Shown: positions 45,290 to 54,696, counted from the first letter of the stretch. The stretch is DNA of 64,000 nt from Candidatus Endomicrobiellum siamense (GCA_031268145.1 JAIRXS010000030.1:1-64000); one strand, 5' to 3'. Program-made: numbers and translations. The notes: generated by a model not told the origin, from the letters alone.

Positions 45290-46449
45290 AATATTCCCTT
45301 TTTTATTAAGTTGCTGCTATAATCTCTAGACCAAACGTCTGCTTTAAGAACCGACTCTAGGGATTTATTTTTTATAATTTTATGAGAGAAAATAGTTTTT
45401 TTAACAATTTTTACAATATCTGTAAATCTTATATTACCATTTAAAAATGCAGTTACTGCAACTTCATTTGCTGCATTCATAACCGCAGGCATAGTATACC
45501 CTCTCTTTGCAGAAAAATATGCAAGATTTAAGCACGGAAATTTATTAAAATCAGGTTTATAAAACTCTAATTTTCCAATTTCCCAAAAGTTTAAAGGTTT
45601 TATTTTAGAACAAATTCTTTTAGGGAACGTCAAAGCGTATTGTATTGGAAGCCTCATATCAGGGTTTGAAAGCTGGGCTATCACAGAACCGTCCATATAT
45701 TCTACCATAGAATGCACTATAGATTGAGGATGTATAATAACTTCTACTTTATCTATGGATACACCAAAAAGGACTGATGCTTCTATAGCTTCTAAGCCCT
45801 TGTTCATAAGAGTAGCACTGTCTATAGTAATTTTCTTGCCCATTTTCCAAGTAGGATGATCCAGGGCCTGACTAATGGTTATTTTAGATAAGTCTCCCTC
45901 GTATTTGTAAAAGGGCCCACCTGATGCAGTAAGAAGTATTTTTTTTATCTGAGATTTTTTTCCCAAATTACAACATTGAAGTATAGCTGAATGCTCACTA
46001 TCAACAGGAAGAATTTTAACGCCAAATTTAGAGGCGAGTTTCATTATATAATCACCTGCTGTTACAAGCGTTTCCTTATTTGCAATAGCTATATCTTTTT
46101 TTGCTTTAATAGCAGCTATTGTTGAACTTAAGCCCACTGCGCCAACAACTGCAGCAACTACTAAATTGACACTAGATAATGTCGCAAGTTTTATAATACC
46201 TTCTTCACCACTATAAACTTCAACGTCTATACCATTTTCCCTACACCATTTTTTTACTTTTATAGTATCTAAAGCATTATTTACAGAAACTACTTTTGGT
46301 TTAAATTTTTTTATTTGTTGTTTTAGTAGCTTTGTATTACTGCCAGCAGCAAGCCCTTCTATTTTAATTATTTCTTTCATTGAAGAAATAACATTAAGAG
46401 TCTGAGTCCCTATAGAACCTGTTGAACCTAAAATTGATATTTTTTTCAT
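45286..46449 (-). CDS. dxr: 1-deoxy-D-xylulose 5-phosphate reductoisomerase
   Basis: 387 residues. Isomerises and reduces DXP to MEP with NADPH. Visible: the dinucleotide motif ILGSTGSIGTQTL near the N-terminus, PVDSEHSAI (metal-binding D and E), LTASGGPF, DHPTWKMGKKITIDSATLMNKGLE with the active-site Asp and Lys, and VIIHPQSIVHSMVEY. It is of normal length. It overlaps cdsA upstream and rseP downstream by four bases each, a tight operon. Confidence 0.96.
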   Translation of the reverse strand: MKKISILGSTGSIGTQTLNVISSMKEIIKIEGLAAGSNTKLLKQQIKKFKPKVVSVNNALDTIKVKKWCRENGIDVEVYSGEEGIIKLATLSSVNLVVAAVVGAVGLSSTIAAIKAKKDIAIANKETLVTAGDYIMKLASKFGVKILPVDSEHSAILQCCNLGKKSQIKKILLTASGGPFYKYEGDLSKITISQALDHPTWKMGKKITIDSATLMNKGLEAIEASVLFGVSIDKVEVIIHPQSIVHSMVEYMDGSVIAQLSNPDMRLPIQYALTFPKRICSKIKPLNFWEIGKLEFYKPDFNKFPCLNLAYFSAKRGYTMPAVMNAANEVAVTAFLNGNIRFTDIVKIVKKTIFSHKIIKNKSLESVLKADVWSRDYSSNLIKKGIL

Positions 46450-47243
46450 TTTAATAATTTTAACACATAATATACAGCAGGGGCAGCAAAAATGTAAGAA
46501 TCAAACCTATCAAAAAAACCGCCATGCCCTGGAATCATTTTACCAGAATCTTTAATATCACCATCTCTTTTTATAAGAGATTCTGCTAGGTCTGAAAATT
46601 GTCCAAAAATAGAAATTACAAAACCTAGTATTATAGAGTCGCACATACTTAAAATACTGCTCATAAAAATTGCTCTACAAATAATGGCCGTCAATATTCC
46701 AAAAGCAAGGCCGGCCACAGCTCCTTCCATTGTTTTTTTGGGGCTTATATGTTTAGCAAGTTTGCGCTTGCCAAACATAGATCCAAAAGCATAAGCTGCT
46801 GTATCTAATACCCAAACTACAATGAAAACAAAAAATATTATTTCCATACCACCATATAAATTACGCAAATATACCATGTGTATTAAACAGAGAGGTATAA
46901 AAAATGCTCCTAAAAATGAAACTGCGATCCTTTCAATACTAGACTTAGGATTTTCTGCCAAAACTTCCTTTACAAAAAACACTATTGCTATCACAATAGC
47001 GGAAAAAGACACTTCATTTATATGGATTTCACTACAAAAATGTAAAAATAAAAAAAACAAAACAGCCATTAACAGCGAAATTTTTATGTAAGGGCGATAC
47101 TTTTTTAGAATATCCAAATATTCATAAACACAAAAAAAGGATATTACAAACATCATTAAATAAAACATAGTACCACCAAAAAATACACATAAAAACATAA
47201 AAGGAATACCTACAATTGCCGTTAATATTCTAGTTAATAACAT
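46446..47243 (-). CDS. cdsA: Phosphatidate cytidylyltransferase
   Basis: 265 residues with about seven to eight membrane helices. Makes CDP-diacylglycerol from phosphatidate and CTP. The family signature is near residues 145-185: DTAAYAFGSMFGKRKLAKHISPKKTMEGAVAG, then SLIKRDGDIKDSGKMIPGHGGFFDRFDS with the metal-binding Asp pair. Follows uppS by 40 bases and overlaps dxr. Confidence 0.94.
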   Translation of the reverse strand: MLLTRILTAIVGIPFMFLCVFFGGTMFYLMMFVISFFCVYEYLDILKKYRPYIKISLLMAVLFFLFLHFCSEIHINEVSFSAIVIAIVFFVKEVLAENPKSSIERIAVSFLGAFFIPLCLIHMVYLRNLYGGMEIIFFVFIVVWVLDTAAYAFGSMFGKRKLAKHISPKKTMEGAVAGLAFGILTAIICRAIFMSSILSMCDSIILGFVISIFGQFSDLAESLIKRDGDIKDSGKMIPGHGGFFDRFDSYIFAAPAVYYVLKLLK

Positions 47244-47283
47244 GATGATTCTCCAAATTAAAATATTGCATTAGACAATTGAA

Positions 47284-47982
47284 TTATTTCTTACTGTTTT
47301 CTAACACAATACTGCCAAAGCGTCTTTGTCTCTTTTGGAAATTTTTTATCGCAATTTCCAAATCTTGCGCAGTAAAATCAGGCCAAAGTTTATCTACTAT
47401 ATAAATTTCAGAATATGCAATTTGCCAAAGAAGAAAATTTGATATCCTAAATTCACCTGAAGTTCGAATAAGAAGATCAGGATCTGGCAAACCTGCAGTA
47501 TATAAAAAAGAAGATAAAACTTCTTCGGTAGGCTTTTTTATACCTTGATCTAACATTGCTTCAAAAGCATATAAAATTTCTTGCCTTGCTCCATAATTTA
47601 AAGCTATATTAAGTTTTAAACCTGTATTATCGCAAGTACGTTTGCATGCTTTTTCTATGTCTATTTTTATGTCTTCTGAAAACTTTGACAAATCTCCTAA
47701 TACTTTTATCTTAACGTTTTCCTTAGCTAATTCATCAATTTCTTTAGATAAAAAATATTTAAGTAAAGTCATTAAAGCTTTTATTTCGTTTTCTGGACGT
47801 TTCCAATTTTCTGTTGAAAAAGCGTAGAGGGTCAAAACCTTGATTCCAAGACTATTTGCAGCTTTAACAATCTTTTTTACGGTTTTGACCCCTTGCTTGT
47901 GTCCATAAGCTCTGGGTAAAGATCTTTTTTTCGCCCATCTGCCATTCCCATCCATTATGATAGCCACATGTACGGGTATCAA
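47284..47982 (-). CDS. uppS: Undecaprenyl diphosphate synthase (TTG start)
   Basis: 232 residues. Condenses isopentenyl diphosphate onto farnesyl diphosphate to give the C55 carrier of cell-wall synthesis. Shows VAIIMDGNGRWAKKR (catalytic Asp), GHKQGVKTVKKI, LYAFSTENWKRP, LLIRTSGEFRISNFLLWQIAYSEIYIVDKLWPDF, all family blocks. The start is TTG at 47982, with AGGA about nine bases upstream. No ATG would keep the catalytic motif with a natural N-terminus. The stop of the ferredoxin gene lies 11 bases upstream. Confidence 0.94.
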   Translation of the reverse strand: MIPVHVAIIMDGNGRWAKKRSLPRAYGHKQGVKTVKKIVKAANSLGIKVLTLYAFSTENWKRPENEIKALMTLLKYFLSKEIDELAKENVKIKVLGDLSKFSEDIKIDIEKACKRTCDNTGLKLNIALNYGARQEILYAFEAMLDQGIKKPTEEVLSSFLYTAGLPDPDLLIRTSGEFRISNFLLWQIAYSEIYIVDKLWPDFTAQDLEIAIKNFQKRQRRFGSIVLENSKK

Positions 47983-47993
47983 AAGAACTTATC

Positions 47994-48167
47994 CTATTTT
48001 TGTGAAATTGCGTTCACCGGGCAAGTAGGCTCACAAGCTCCACAGCTTACACAAACATCTGAATTTATTGCATACTTATTATCTTTAGATTCTATGGCAA
48101 AAACTGGACAGATGCCTACACAAGAACCACATCCTATACATACATTTTCATCAATTTGGTATGCCAT
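47994..48167 (-). CDS. Small 2[4Fe-4S] ferredoxin (57 aa)
   Basis: ATG at 48167, TAG at 47994-47996. The protein has two CxxCxxCxxxCP clusters: CIGCGSCVGICP (residues 10-21) and CVSCGACEPTCP (39-50), typical of bacterial ferredoxins of the clostridial type. It is too short for most default gene lists. It lies between frr and uppS with close spacing on the same strand (18 and 11 bases), so it belongs to the operon carrying dxr and ispG. IspG needs single-electron input, so it may be that donor; this is inference. Confidence 0.93.
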   Translation of the reverse strand: MAYQIDENVCIGCGSCVGICPVFAIESKDNKYAINSDVCVSCGACEPTCPVNAISQK

Positions 48168-48185
48168 TTACAACTCCCCCTATTA

Positions 48186-48746
48186 TTATATTTGCATAAT
48201 TTCTTTTTCTTTGGACGCTATTAATTCATCTATTAATTGTACAAAATTGTCAGTTATCTTCTGAGCTTCATATTCAGACTTTTTTCTATCATCTTCTGTT
48301 ATAACTTTGTCTTTCTCAAGCTTCTTAATATTTTCTAGCAAAGCTCTTCTTTCATTTCTTACAACTACTCTAAAATCTTCCGCTAATCTATTAATAGATT
48401 TTGCTATCTCTTTTCTCCTGTCTTGTGTTAAAGAAGGTACATTAATACGTATAATCTTGCCGTCATTAATAGGAGACATTCCTATATCTGCCTTGAGAAT
48501 AGCTTTTTCTATAGCACCCAGCTGAGAAATATCCCACGGCCTTATTTCTATTGTTTTTGCATCAGGCACGCTGACGCCTGCAATTTGGTTAATAGTCATA
48601 ACAGGACCATAACTTTCAACTTTAATATTCTCTACAACAGAGCTACTAGCTCTGCCTGTTCTTATAGAAGACAATTCAGATTTTAATCTATCTATAGTTT
48701 TTTTCATAACTTCTTGCGATGCCGAAAAAAAACTTTGAACTTGCAT
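48186..48746 (-). CDS. frr: Ribosome recycling factor
   Basis: 186 residues, the standard length. Splits post-termination ribosomes with EF-G. Shows SELSSIRTGRASSSVVENIKVESYG near residues 23-47, VPDAKTIEIRPWD, INDGKIIRINVPSLTQDRRKEIAK, then the helical domain VVVRNERRALLENIKKLEKD. It begins one base after the pyrH stop in the rpsB-tsf-pyrH-frr order. Confidence 0.97.
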   Translation of the reverse strand: MQVQSFFSASQEVMKKTIDRLKSELSSIRTGRASSSVVENIKVESYGPVMTINQIAGVSVPDAKTIEIRPWDISQLGAIEKAILKADIGMSPINDGKIIRINVPSLTQDRRKEIAKSINRLAEDFRVVVRNERRALLENIKKLEKDKVITEDDRKKSEYEAQKITDNFVQLIDELIASKEKEIMQI

Positions 48747-48747
48747 T

Positions 48748-49443
48748 TTAAGCCTCCACTATCGTACCTATTTTTTCACCATTCAAAATTTTTCTTAAAT
48801 TCCCATCTTTATAAAAATCAAAAACAACAATAGAAGTATTTGTTTTTTTACACAAAGAAAACGCTTCGCTATCCATTATTTTTAAATGTTTGTCTAAAGC
48901 TTCTTTAAAAGTTAAAGAAGCATACTTTACCGCATATTTATCTTTTTTTGGATCTGCACTATAAATGCCATCTACTTGTGTAGCCTTTAGCAAAATAGCT
49001 GCTTTTATTTCCGCAGCTCTTAAAGCTGCAGTAGTATCTGTTGTAAAAAAGGGGTTCCCGGTACCACCTGCAAAGACAACCACATATCCATTTTCAATAT
49101 AGTCTATAGCTTGCTCTCTATTAAAATTCTTAACAAAACCACTTACTCCATTTGCAGATAAAATTACAGACTTCACACCTGCCTTCAGTAATACCTCATT
49201 TAAAGCTAATGCATTCATAACTGTAGCAAGCATACCCATCTTATCTGCAGTAACTCTTTCTATAAATTTGCCTGCGCCTCTCCAAATGTTTCCTGCTCCA
49301 ACAACTATAGAAAGTTCTACCCCACTAGATAGTGCAAGTTTTATTTCTTCTACAGTTCTAAAAAGACATTTTTCGTCAATAGAACAATGTTCATTAGAAA
49401 ATGATTCTCCAGAAAGTTTCAAGAGCACTCTTTTTGAGCGCAT
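48748..49443 (-). CDS. pyrH: Uridylate kinase
   Basis: Converts UMP to UDP. 231 residues of the amino-acid kinase fold: VLLKLSGESF at residues 6-15, VVGAGNIWRG (GxGN phosphate loop), DKMGMLATVMNALALNE, VVFAGGTGNPFFTTDTTAALRAAEI, and ATQVDGIYSADPKKD. Complete. It lies two bases after tsf. Confidence 0.97.
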   Translation of the reverse strand: MRSKRVLLKLSGESFSNEHCSIDEKCLFRTVEEIKLALSSGVELSIVVGAGNIWRGAGKFIERVTADKMGMLATVMNALALNEVLLKAGVKSVILSANGVSGFVKNFNREQAIDYIENGYVVVFAGGTGNPFFTTDTTAALRAAEIKAAILLKATQVDGIYSADPKKDKYAVKYASLTFKEALDKHLKIMDSEAFSLCKKTNTSIVVFDFYKDGNLRKILNGEKIGTIVEA

Positions 49444-49445
49444 GT

Positions 49446-50042
49446 TTATTCTTCCCCAAGTTTAAATCTTGCAAATCTCTTTATTACAATATTTTCACCA
49501 ATCTTTGCTATCGCTTTGGTAACCAATTCTTTAATTGTTTCTTTTCCTGACATATCTCTCATATAAATCTGGTCATATAAACATACTTGGCTATAAAACT
49601 TTTCAATTTTACCCTCAATTATTTTGTCCCAAACTTTTTCAGGTTTACCTTCTTCTTTAAGTTGAGTTTTATAGATTTCCTTTTCTTCTTCAATAATACT
49701 TGCTGGTACCTGCTCTTTAGAAACATAAGTAGGCGAAACTGCAGCAACTTGCATTGCAATTTCTTTAACTAAAACTTGGAAATCTTCTGTTTTTGCTACA
49801 AAGTCTGTTTCACAGTTTACTTCCAATAAAACTCCAAGCGTTCCGTTACCATGTATATACGAATACACTAAACCTTGCTTTGTTGTTCTTCCTGCTTTTT
49901 TAATAGCAGAAGCCATGCCTTTTTCTCTAAGCCATTGACAAGCTTTATCTATATCATTAGAAGATTCTTTAAGCGCATTTCTACAATCCATTATACCTGC
50001 ACCTGTCATTTCTCTTAATTTTGTTATAAGTTCCGTTGACAT
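49446..50042 (-). CDS. tsf: Elongation factor Ts (short form, 198 aa)
   Basis: Exchanges GDP for GTP on EF-Tu. The true start is the ATG at 50042 ([24 protein letters not shown]), which shares one base with the rpsB stop (TAATG); the frame extends further upstream but only as an overlap with rpsB. The N-terminal UBA-like domain is followed by LLEVNCETDFVAKTEDFQVLVKEIAMQVAA, the core binding site with the TDFV motif. 198 residues is the short form (E. coli 283), as known in several phyla. Confidence 0.95.
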   Translation of the reverse strand: MSTELITKLREMTGAGIMDCRNALKESSNDIDKACQWLREKGMASAIKKAGRTTKQGLVYSYIHGNGTLGVLLEVNCETDFVAKTEDFQVLVKEIAMQVAAVSPTYVSKEQVPASIIEEEKEIYKTQLKEEGKPEKVWDKIIEGKIEKFYSQVCLYDQIYMRDMSGKETIKELVTKAIAKIGENIVIKRFARFKLGEE

Positions 50043-50833
50043 TATCTTACTTCTCCTTGTTGAGCAACATTTGATAGCTCTTCTACTGCTATCTTTTCTT
50101 CCTCTGCACAAGGAGCACTTGTTGTTACTTGCCCTTCCCATTTTTTCTCTATAATACCTTTTCCTTCTAAAACTGCATCTGCAATAACAGAACAGAAAAG
50201 TTTTACAGCTCTTATGGCATCATCATTTCCTGGAATTGGATAATCAACTAAATTTGGATCACAGTTAGTATCACAAATTGCAACAACAGGTATATTTAGT
50301 TTTCTTGCTTCTAGAACTGCTGTTGATTCTTCATGAGGATCTACTACAAACATAAGTCCCGGTAAAGCAGACATATTTTTTAAACCCTTTAAAGATTTCT
50401 CTAGTTTAATTCTTTCTTTTTCAATTTTAGACTGTTCTTTTTTTGAAAGAAGATTAAATATGCCTTCTTCCTTCATTTTTTCTATTTCTTTGTATCTTGC
50501 AATAGATTTTTTTAATGTCTCAAAATTTGTTAAAGTTCCACCTAACCATCTTTCAGATACAAAGTACGCCCCACATCGAAGAGCTTCCTCTCTAATTGAC
50601 GCTTGAGCTTGTTTTTTTGTACCTACAAATATTACATCTCTACCTTCCGAAACAAAATCTCTTATAACCTTATAGTTTTTCTTTAATTCTTTTAACGTCT
50701 TTTGAAGATCTATAATGTGAATTTTATTTCTCGTTCCAAAAATAAACTTCGCCATTTTTGGATTCCACCTTCTAGTTTGATGTCCAAAATGAACACCGGC
50801 TTCCAACAAAGCCTTCATTGTAATGTTTGCCAT
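50042..50833 (-). CDS. rpsB: 30S ribosomal protein S2
   Basis: 263 residues. Shows [35 protein letters not shown] near the N-terminus, [49 protein letters not shown], and [29 protein letters not shown] start at the ATG at 50833, with AAGGAG eight bases before; an in-frame ATG at 50860 falls upstream of this site. A charged C-terminal tail of about 30 residues is variable in the family. First gene of the long translation/lipid cluster. Confidence 0.97.
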   Translation of the reverse strand: MANITMKALLEAGVHFGHQTRRWNPKMAKFIFGTRNKIHIIDLQKTLKELKKNYKVIRDFVSEGRDVIFVGTKKQAQASIREEALRCGAYFVSERWLGGTLTNFETLKKSIARYKEIEKMKEEGIFNLLSKKEQSKIEKERIKLEKSLKGLKNMSALPGLMFVVDPHEESTAVLEARKLNIPVVAICDTNCDPNLVDYPIPGNDDAIRAVKLFCSVIADAVLEGKGIIEKKWEGQVTTSAPCAEEEKIAVEELSNVAQQGEVR

Positions 50834-50870
50834 ACTACTCTCCTTTTGTTTTTCCTGCAATTAAGCAGTT

Positions 50871-50902
50871 CCGTTTTAAGGTGTTTATTATACACCTTAC
50901 GG
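50871..50902 (-). promoter_or_regulatory. Stem-loop in the rpsB leader
   Basis: On the minus strand CCGT-AAGGTGT-ATAATAA-ACACCTT-aaa-ACGG folds as an 11-bp interrupted hairpin about 38 bases upstream of the rpsB start. rpsB leaders in many bacteria carry structured autoregulatory sites bound by S2, so this is a candidate. The loop also contains TATAAT on the coding strand, so it may instead simply overlap the promoter. Confidence 0.45.
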
Positions 50903-51083
50903 CTTCCACAGCCTTAAGTCTCTAAAACCCTAAAAGGGAACTTTTAGTAAATCCAGCTGTGTGCTTATTAGAACTTCCATAAACATTTTATCTATTTTAT
51001 CAAAATCTCAAAACACTTTTCAAGCTGCCGTAAAGGACAAAATAGAAATGGTCGTTTTTATAAGTATAATAAAAGGGGTACGA

Positions 51084-51792
51084 ATGAAAAAAGAATATGA
51101 AAGAAGAAGGAGTATTTTAGAAAAAGCACAGAAGCTAAAAGAGAAAGGATTAATCTTAAAAGGAAAAAGCGAAATAGTAGGAGTAAGCCAGAGAAGAATA
51201 AAGAGATGGGAAAAATATAAAAGGGAAATAGGATTAAGAGGTTAAGCAGAAGGCCGAAAACAAGAGTTAAAGCGAGGATATTGACGAAAGAAAAGAAATG
51301 ATAAGAGAAAAAGAGAGATTGAGGGAAGAAAATCCATACTATGGTAAAGTAATATTATTAAGGAAAGGATATAAAAAAGGTTTAAGTTCAGTGGGAAATG
51401 GTATAAAAAAGTTAATAGAAAGTAAGAGAGTAAGTAAAGTAAGCGTATTAAATTGTGAGAATGAAGACAAGCAAATAAGGCAATTTTGTGCTTGCAGGAT
51501 GCCAAAAACTTACTTTATGAAGTATTAGAAGAAATGCCGTTTAAAATCAAAGATATCCAAGTTGAACAAGCTTGTAAAGAATTGAAAAAACCTTTATTTG
51601 TCTTACCTCCTAAGAGTCCTGATCTTAATGCCGGAGTTGAAAGGCTTAAAACATTATTTACGGCATTTTAATGAACTTTCAAACAAGCTCAATGATTATA
51701 ATTACTTTAGACTTCACAGGTCTTTAGTCATAGATGAGCGTTTATTTTCACCCATGCAATTCTTTAACCTAAAAACGACCTTTTCTCTTTGA
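51084..51792 (+). pseudogene. Degraded IS481/IS3-type transposase (integrase core with HTH)
   Basis: Pieces of one transposase occur in order but in alternating frames. 51084-51245 is a helix-turn-helix (RRSILEKAQKLKEKG, EIVGVSQRRIKRWEKY), with AAGGGG before its ATG. 51298-51480 has REENPYYGKVILLRKGYKKG and SSVGNGIKKLIESKRVS. 51530-51670 has MPFKIKDIQVE joined directly to QACKELKKPLFVLPPKSPDLNAGVER. 51670-51792 has ELSNKLNDYNYFRLHRSL and FSPMQFFN. The DDE-motif segment between 'IQV' and the 'LPPKSPDLN' strand is deleted. Family call is from the LPPKSPDLN and C-terminal motifs. No clear inverted repeats were found. Confidence 0.75.
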
Positions 51793-52080
51793 CCAGAACG
51801 ACTGTTGTGAAAGTTCACCATATTGTGGACATTTTAATAAACAACAAAAAGCATTAATGACAAGCATTTAATAAAATTATTTTTACTGTTTTTATTAAAA
51901 TTTGGTTTCTCCAAAGCTTTAATAATAAAATTTATCTACTATGTATGTCTTTGAGACTTTATAATTGCTCTTTAAAAAAGATCAGTTGAGGTAATAAGGA
52001 AGAAAAAATGCTAATTTTGAACAGTTAAAAATTTCACACTTTTTTAACAATTGACCGCTCGTTTTTTTTGTATAATTTAG
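51793..52080 (+). other. Spacer between IS481 remnant and uhpC with a possible weak promoter
   Basis: No gene. It begins with what may be the decayed right end of the insertion sequence (GTTGTGAAAGTTCACCATATTG near 51805-51830). Near the end are TTAACA (52044-52049), TTGACC (52051-52056) and TATAAT (52071-52076). TATAAT is a perfect -10 box, but TTGACC is only 14 bases and TTAACA 21 bases away. So the uhpC promoter is likely here, but the -35 is uncertain. Confidence 0.4.
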
Positions 52081-52106
52081 AAAACGTATTAAATTAAATA
52101 CGTTTT
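52081..52106 (+). promoter_or_regulatory. Perfect 10-bp hairpin in the uhpC leader
   Basis: AAAACGTATT and AATACGTTTT pair exactly around AAATTA, starting four bases after the TATAAT box and 39 bases before the uhpC ATG. The arm ends in TTTTT, so it could act as an attenuator, an operator for a dimeric regulator, or an IS-proximal terminator. Confidence 0.5.
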
Positions 52107-52144
52107 TGAGAAGTTTTACTACTCCATAAATTAGGAGGTTTTAA

Positions 52145-53497
52145 ATGTTGTTGTCAAATTTCATTAACTGGATGAAGCCATTACCTGACTCAAAAACGCC
52201 TATCACTGATGAGAAACAAATCAAAAAAATGTACAAAAGTTGGCGCATTAAAATGTTTTTTGGAATGTATGTTGGATATGTAATGTATTATTTTACTCGT
52301 AAAAACATATCTTACGCAGCACCTTCTCTTATCACAGAACTCGGCATAACAAAAATGGAGTTTGGCATTCTTGGGTCCACAATGTATGTAACATATGGAA
52401 TTGGCAAGTTTATGAGCGGCATGCTTGCAGATAAATGTAATATACGTACATTTATGGCTTTCGGATTAATTGGTTCTGCAGTAATCAACTTATTTTTTGG
52501 TTTTTTGCCATCTTTACCTCTCTTAACATTCTTCTGGGGAATAAATGGAGCCTTACAATCTATGGGTTTTCCTCCAGTAGCTAAAGGACTTGTCTATTGG
52601 TTTTCTCCAAGCGAAAGAGCAACAAAGTGGACTTTATGGTCTTCTTCTCATACTGTAGGAACATCTTTAATAGGTATAGTAGCGGGTCTTTGCATCGCTA
52701 CTGACCATTGGAAAGCCGCATTTTATTTTCCTGGAGCTGTAGCACTTATATTAGGTATAGGACTTCTTTTTACATTGACAGACAGGCCATCTTCAATTGG
52801 ATTGCCGCCTATTGAAAAATACTGTAATGATTTTCCTCCTGAAAAAAAACAAAGTCATCTTTCTCACTGGCAAGTATTAACTAAATATGTTTTTTGTAAC
52901 CCATTTTTGTGGTCACTTGCTATAGCTTATATATTTATTTATTTCATACGTTTTGCAACATTGGACTGGGGCACTATTTTTATGGTAGAGAGAGGCATAG
53001 CAAAAGATCAAGCAGCCTATTTGCTTGTATTTATGCCTTTTATCGGCACACTAGGCGGAATTTCTGCTGGTTGGATTGCAGATAAGTTTTTTAATGGACG
53101 GTGCACTCCAATAAATTTAATATTTTTATTTTGTCTAATTTTTAGTTTATGGGGAATGTATCATTTTACAAATGCAAATACTCCTTGGTGGCTTGTTAGT
53201 TTATTCTTAGCTTTAGTGGGCTTCTTTATAGACGGTCCTCAAAATCTCGTTGGAGGAGTACAAGCGTCTAGAGTAACTGTGCAAGAGTCTGTCTCCGCGG
53301 CTTGTGGTTTTACTGGAATGTTCGGTTATTTAGGAGCATTTCTTTCAGGAATTGGAACAGCTTATCTTATTGAAAAATGTGGTTGGCAGGGAGTTTTCAT
53401 TGCTTGTGGAATCTCATGTTTAATTTCAATGTTCTTTGTCGCGCTAACATGGAAAAAAGAGACTTATAATCACTCAGCAGAAGAGAAAAAAGCATAA
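52145..53497 (+). CDS. uhpC: Organophosphate:phosphate antiporter family importer (UhpC/GlpT-like)
   Basis: 450 residues, 12 membrane helices of the OPA branch of the major facilitator superfamily. Shows YVGYVMYYFTRKNISYAAPSLI in helix 1 and FGILGSTMYVTYGIGKFMSGMLADKCNIR in helices 2-3, with the loop motif and WKAAFYFPG after the fifth helix. Family members import hexose 6-phosphates or glycerol 3-phosphate in exchange for phosphate; the UhpC branch is the closest match by eye, but substrate is inference. AGGAGG at 52133-52138 precedes the ATG. A porin gene follows 27 bases downstream. Confidence 0.82.
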   Translation: MLLSNFINWMKPLPDSKTPITDEKQIKKMYKSWRIKMFFGMYVGYVMYYFTRKNISYAAPSLITELGITKMEFGILGSTMYVTYGIGKFMSGMLADKCNIRTFMAFGLIGSAVINLFFGFLPSLPLLTFFWGINGALQSMGFPPVAKGLVYWFSPSERATKWTLWSSSHTVGTSLIGIVAGLCIATDHWKAAFYFPGAVALILGIGLLFTLTDRPSSIGLPPIEKYCNDFPPEKKQSHLSHWQVLTKYVFCNPFLWSLAIAYIFIYFIRFATLDWGTIFMVERGIAKDQAAYLLVFMPFIGTLGGISAGWIADKFFNGRCTPINLIFLFCLIFSLWGMYHFTNANTPWWLVSLFLALVGFFIDGPQNLVGGVQASRVTVQESVSAACGFTGMFGYLGAFLSGIGTAYLIEKCGWQGVFIACGISCLISMFFVALTWKKETYNHSAEEKKA

Positions 53498-53523
53498 GCT
53501 ATTAAAATAAAAGAGGTATAGAA

Positions 53524-54696
53524 TTGAAGACATTATCGAAGTTAGCATTATTAGTTGCCACATTTATTTTAGGTTTTATATCAAAAGATGCTTTTTCAGC
53601 AGATTCATTAGCAGAACAATTTGGTATTAAAGTTAAAGGTGGTGGAACTTTTGTTATTCAAGACTCACCTAAAGAAAACATAACAAATGATAAAGAAGGC
53701 TCTTCTGCAGGAGTATATCTTTTTGATTTAATATTAGAAAAAAATTTTGAACACAATGGTAAAGTTTTAGTTCAGTTTAAAGGCGGTAGAGGCAAAGGAC
53801 TTAATGATAAAGTACAAACATATGCTGTAGTTAATGCTGTATCTGACCCTACCTTAAATACTGCTGCAGACACTCTTGCTAAAGTTACAAAATTGTACTA
53901 CCAACAATCTATATATGACAAACTCACTATAGACTTTGGAAAATTAAATTTTAATTCATTTTTTGCAAGTAATAAATATTCTAAGGAATGTGAGTCTCAA
54001 TTTATAACCTCAATATTTAGCGGGGATAAAATAATAGAAACTCCTCCTCAACATTTAGGTTTAGCATTAGCTTATGATATAGTTGAAAACTTTAAAGTTA
54101 CATATGCCTATTTCTCGCAAGATATAGATCATATAGATTCTAGTGGAGTTAATGCAGTACAACTTGCTTATTCTCCTTATAAGTGTTACAATTTACTAGC
54201 TTATGCTTGGGGCAATAACAAAGATCATTATTCTATAAAAGATACAGATAAGAAATCGGGTATTTGTGGCTTTGGTATTAGCGTAGACCATGAAGTTAAC
54301 AACAATATAGGTGTTTTTGGAAGATTTTCATATAAAAACCCTTCTGTTTCAGTACTTAAATCAACTTCTTCTGCAATAGCACCAGACAACTTAAAACAAC
54401 AACCGCATATGTCTTGGGACGCCGGAGTTCAACTCAGTGGGAACATTTGGTCTAGACCTAAAGATGTCGTAGGTTTTGCAATAGGGCAAATGTATGGTTC
54501 CAATGATTATAAACACATAAGTTCTGTTTATAAAGATGGCGCAGAAACGGAAATGGAACTATACTATAATTTTGGTATAAATAAAAATTTGGCAATCACA
54601 CCAGCTGTTCAGTACTTTATTGACCCTCAAGGTGGGAATGCAACAGTAAAAGATAATATAGTTGTTGCAGGCATAAGAACAAGAATGGACTTCTAA
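53524..54696 (+). CDS. Outer-membrane porin-like protein (TTG start)
   Basis: 390 residues. Begins with TTG at 53524, with AGAGG nine bases upstream, giving a good signal peptide (MKTLSKLALLVATFILGFISKDAFSA). The mature part is rich in beta-strand alternation (VLVQFKGG, NFKVTYAYFSQD, MELYYNFGINKNLAITPAVQYF) and ends IRTRMDF with a terminal aromatic residue, the beta-barrel insertion signal. It looks like a porin of about 16 strands. Cotranscription with uhpC suggests it lets the same phosphorylated solute through the outer membrane. I cannot name its porin family. Confidence 0.72.
   Translation: MKTLSKLALLVATFILGFISKDAFSADSLAEQFGIKVKGGGTFVIQDSPKENITNDKEGSSAGVYLFDLILEKNFEHNGKVLVQFKGGRGKGLNDKVQTYAVVNAVSDPTLNTAADTLAKVTKLYYQQSIYDKLTIDFGKLNFNSFFASNKYSKECESQFITSIFSGDKIIETPPQHLGLALAYDIVENFKVTYAYFSQDIDHIDSSGVNAVQLAYSPYKCYNLLAYAWGNNKDHYSIKDTDKKSGICGFGISVDHEVNNNIGVFGRFSYKNPSVSVLKSTSSAIAPDNLKQQPHMSWDAGVQLSGNIWSRPKDVVGFAIGQMYGSNDYKHISSVYKDGAETEMELYYNFGINKNLAITPAVQYFIDPQGGNATVKDNIVVAGIRTRMDF

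Noticed and set aside
50961-51083. N-terminal extension of the IS481-type fragment upstream of 51084
   Set aside because: The ribosome site AAGGGG and family alignment place the start at 51084. The extension looks like non-coding IS end.
52044-52076. Consensus promoter TTGACC/TATAAT for uhpC
   Set aside because: The spacing between these boxes is 14 bases, too short for a standard promoter. Only the -10 box was kept as tentative.
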